DNA of 64,000 nt from Lingula anatina (taxonomy: Eukaryota > Brachiopoda > Lingulata > Lingulida > Lingulidae): positions 402,438 through 466,437 of the forward strand of contig NW_019773559.1 in the NCBI RefSeq assembly GCF_001039355.2, written 5' to 3'. Made by a program: the position numbers and the translations under genes. Below the pieces are notes generated by a model. The model searched no databases. It was not told the origin of the DNA and worked only from the letters and a program-made list of their open reading frames with translations. Shown piece after piece: positions 63,801 through 64,000 of this stretch; the first letter of the stretch is position 1, and each line of letters begins with the position of its first letter.

Positions 63801-64000
63801 AGGCACCAGTGTTTTTATTAAACAAAATTAAACACTCCACTTAAACATGTTAATATCTGTTATATGTCACATTATAGGTATACCAGTGGTGGCTAGAACT
63901 ACCACGTGTACACTATCCGTCCACTTTGTATGTCACAGTGAAAGGAATCAGGCCTCCTAACCCAGATGAGATAGAGCCTGCAGGCAGGTCTATGTTTGCT
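57823..64000 (+). CDS. AHI1: AHI1 / Jouberin, N-terminal part (14 exons, continues off right edge)
   Basis: Ciliary transition-zone scaffold protein, mutated in Joubert syndrome in humans. Coding exons: 57823-57835, 58723-58794, 58944-59019, 59175-59217, 59758-59896, 60698-60785, 61006-61105, 61446-61533, 61681-61897, 62190-62285, 62487-62580, 62752-62847, 63165-63263 and 63878 to the edge. All junctions are GT..AG and the frame is continuous for 448 residues. Residues 1-235 are charged, with lysine clusters ([16 protein letters not shown]) and acidic blocks. From about 240 comes the conserved pre-WD40 region: [86 protein letters not shown]40 repeats and any SH3 domain lie beyond the window. 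The start follows ACAACAATCATGG, a good initiation context; a CCAAT box lies about 50 bp upstream. Introns 1, 4 and 13 contain MITEs. Confidence 0.95.
58394..58473 (+). repeat. Degenerate (CA)n tract
   Basis: Interrupted CA-rich stretch (CACACA mixed with TGCA and AAACA) in AHI1 intron 1, just upstream of a foldback element. Confidence 0.8.
58511..58703. mobile_element. Foldback MITE 1 in AHI1 intron 1
   Basis: Nearly the whole 190 bp folds on itself. The left arm GACTAACAGATCTGC..GATCAAATATG.CCAACCCACT is mirrored by the right arm AGTGGGTTGGCCATATTTGATCTGCAGATCTGTTAGTC. The right end reads GAATGCAGTC-TTAA and the left end TTAG-AGCGCATCC, suggesting a TTAA target and a terminal (A)GACTGCATTC motif. 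It shares its right end AGTCTTAAA with the foldback at 63366-63628. No coding capacity. Kolobok- or piggyBac-type TTAA mobilisation is a guess. Confidence 0.75.
59357..59701. mobile_element. 345 bp TTAA-flanked MITE in AHI1 intron 4
   Basis: TTAA (59357-59360) precedes AGGGATAATAACTCTTCG. The right end is CGAAGAGTTATTATTGCT followed by TTAA (59698-59701), so the terminal repeats match at 16 of 18 bases and the duplication is exact. Near the middle is a 28 bp perfect palindrome (59529-59556). The interior is noncoding. TTAA duplications are made by piggyBac and Kolobok transposases; which one is not determinable here. Confidence 0.85.
63366..63628. mobile_element. Foldback MITE 2 in AHI1 intron 13
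   Basis: Long inverted repeat. The left arm GATCTATCTCCAAGGGGATT..TCGCTAAATTGC..CTTAGATGT..CATGCC..ACTGAAGCTGCTA is mirrored on the right by TAGCAGCTTCAGTGAGCATG..ACATCTAAG..GCAATTTAGTGAGAA..CCCCTTGGAGATAGAT. The outer ends are CTTAGGGAGCATTCCC and GGGAACCCAGTCTTAAA. It has the same AGTCTTAAA right terminus as the foldback at 58511-58703 but a different interior. Confidence 0.75.
63782..63803. repeat. 22 bp perfect palindrome
   Basis: CCTACCCAAAGCTTTGGGTA followed by GG, centred on a HindIII-like AAGCTT, in AHI1 intron 13, about 155 bp right of the foldback element. Confidence 0.85.

Noticed and set aside
1-64000. CRISPR arrays, operons, prophage or other prokaryotic features
   Set aside because: None seen. 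Spliced genes, tRNA structure and gene families show this is animal nuclear DNA.

Overview
This is a 64 kb piece of an animal nuclear genome, not a microbial one. Genes are split by short introns with GT..AG borders. The DNA is AT-rich, with abundant (TA)n, (CA)n and homopolymer tracts, small non-autonomous DNA transposons, and tRNA-Pro genes. The gene set includes a ciliary protein (AHI1/Jouberin), a Beta3-class bHLH factor and a Notch-modifying xylosyltransferase, together with a mir-124 hairpin, which points to a bilaterian. The over-represented word TAGGCCTA and the overall texture suggest a marine invertebrate deuterostome such as an echinoderm or hemichordate. That is inference with modest confidence.

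Layout. (1) 1-3262, minus strand: the 5' four coding exons of a glucoside xylosyltransferase (GXYLT1/2 type); its 3' exons lie off the left edge. (2) 8381-15260, plus strand: a complete 12-coding-exon leucine-rich-repeat gene of the LRRC74A type, 666 aa by my splice model, with a tRNA-Pro(AGG) gene antisense in its first mapped intron. (3) about 15.9-50.7 kb: a 35 kb protein-coding desert. Its key content is a clear mir-124 precursor at 39621-39705 (plus strand). (4) 50704-51846, plus: the single-coding-exon neuronal bHLH gene BHLHE22/23 (Beta3), with a well-spaced TATA box and initiator. (5) 54138-55131, minus: a small ankyrin-repeat gene, ANKRD66-like. (6) 57611-57682: a second intact tRNA-Pro(AGG). 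(7) 57823-64000+, plus: the first 14 coding exons of AHI1 (Jouberin), running off the right edge.

The main observation is physical linkage of mir-124 and the Beta3 bHLH gene, same strand, about 11 kb apart. From memory, two of the human mir-124 loci (MIR124-2 and MIR124-3) sit in the same chromosome bands as the two human Beta3 genes (BHLHE22 at 8q12.3 and BHLHE23 at 20q13.33). The arrangement here therefore looks like the single unduplicated ancestral version of a neuronal block, with the desert as its probable regulatory landscape.

Transposon content is modest but informative. There are two copies of a ~170 bp hAT-like MITE, two related long-foldback elements in AHI1 introns, and a 345 bp TTAA-flanked MITE with a 28 bp central palindrome. 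All splice models were derived by hand from frame continuity and splice-site sequence; no alignment or folding program was run.
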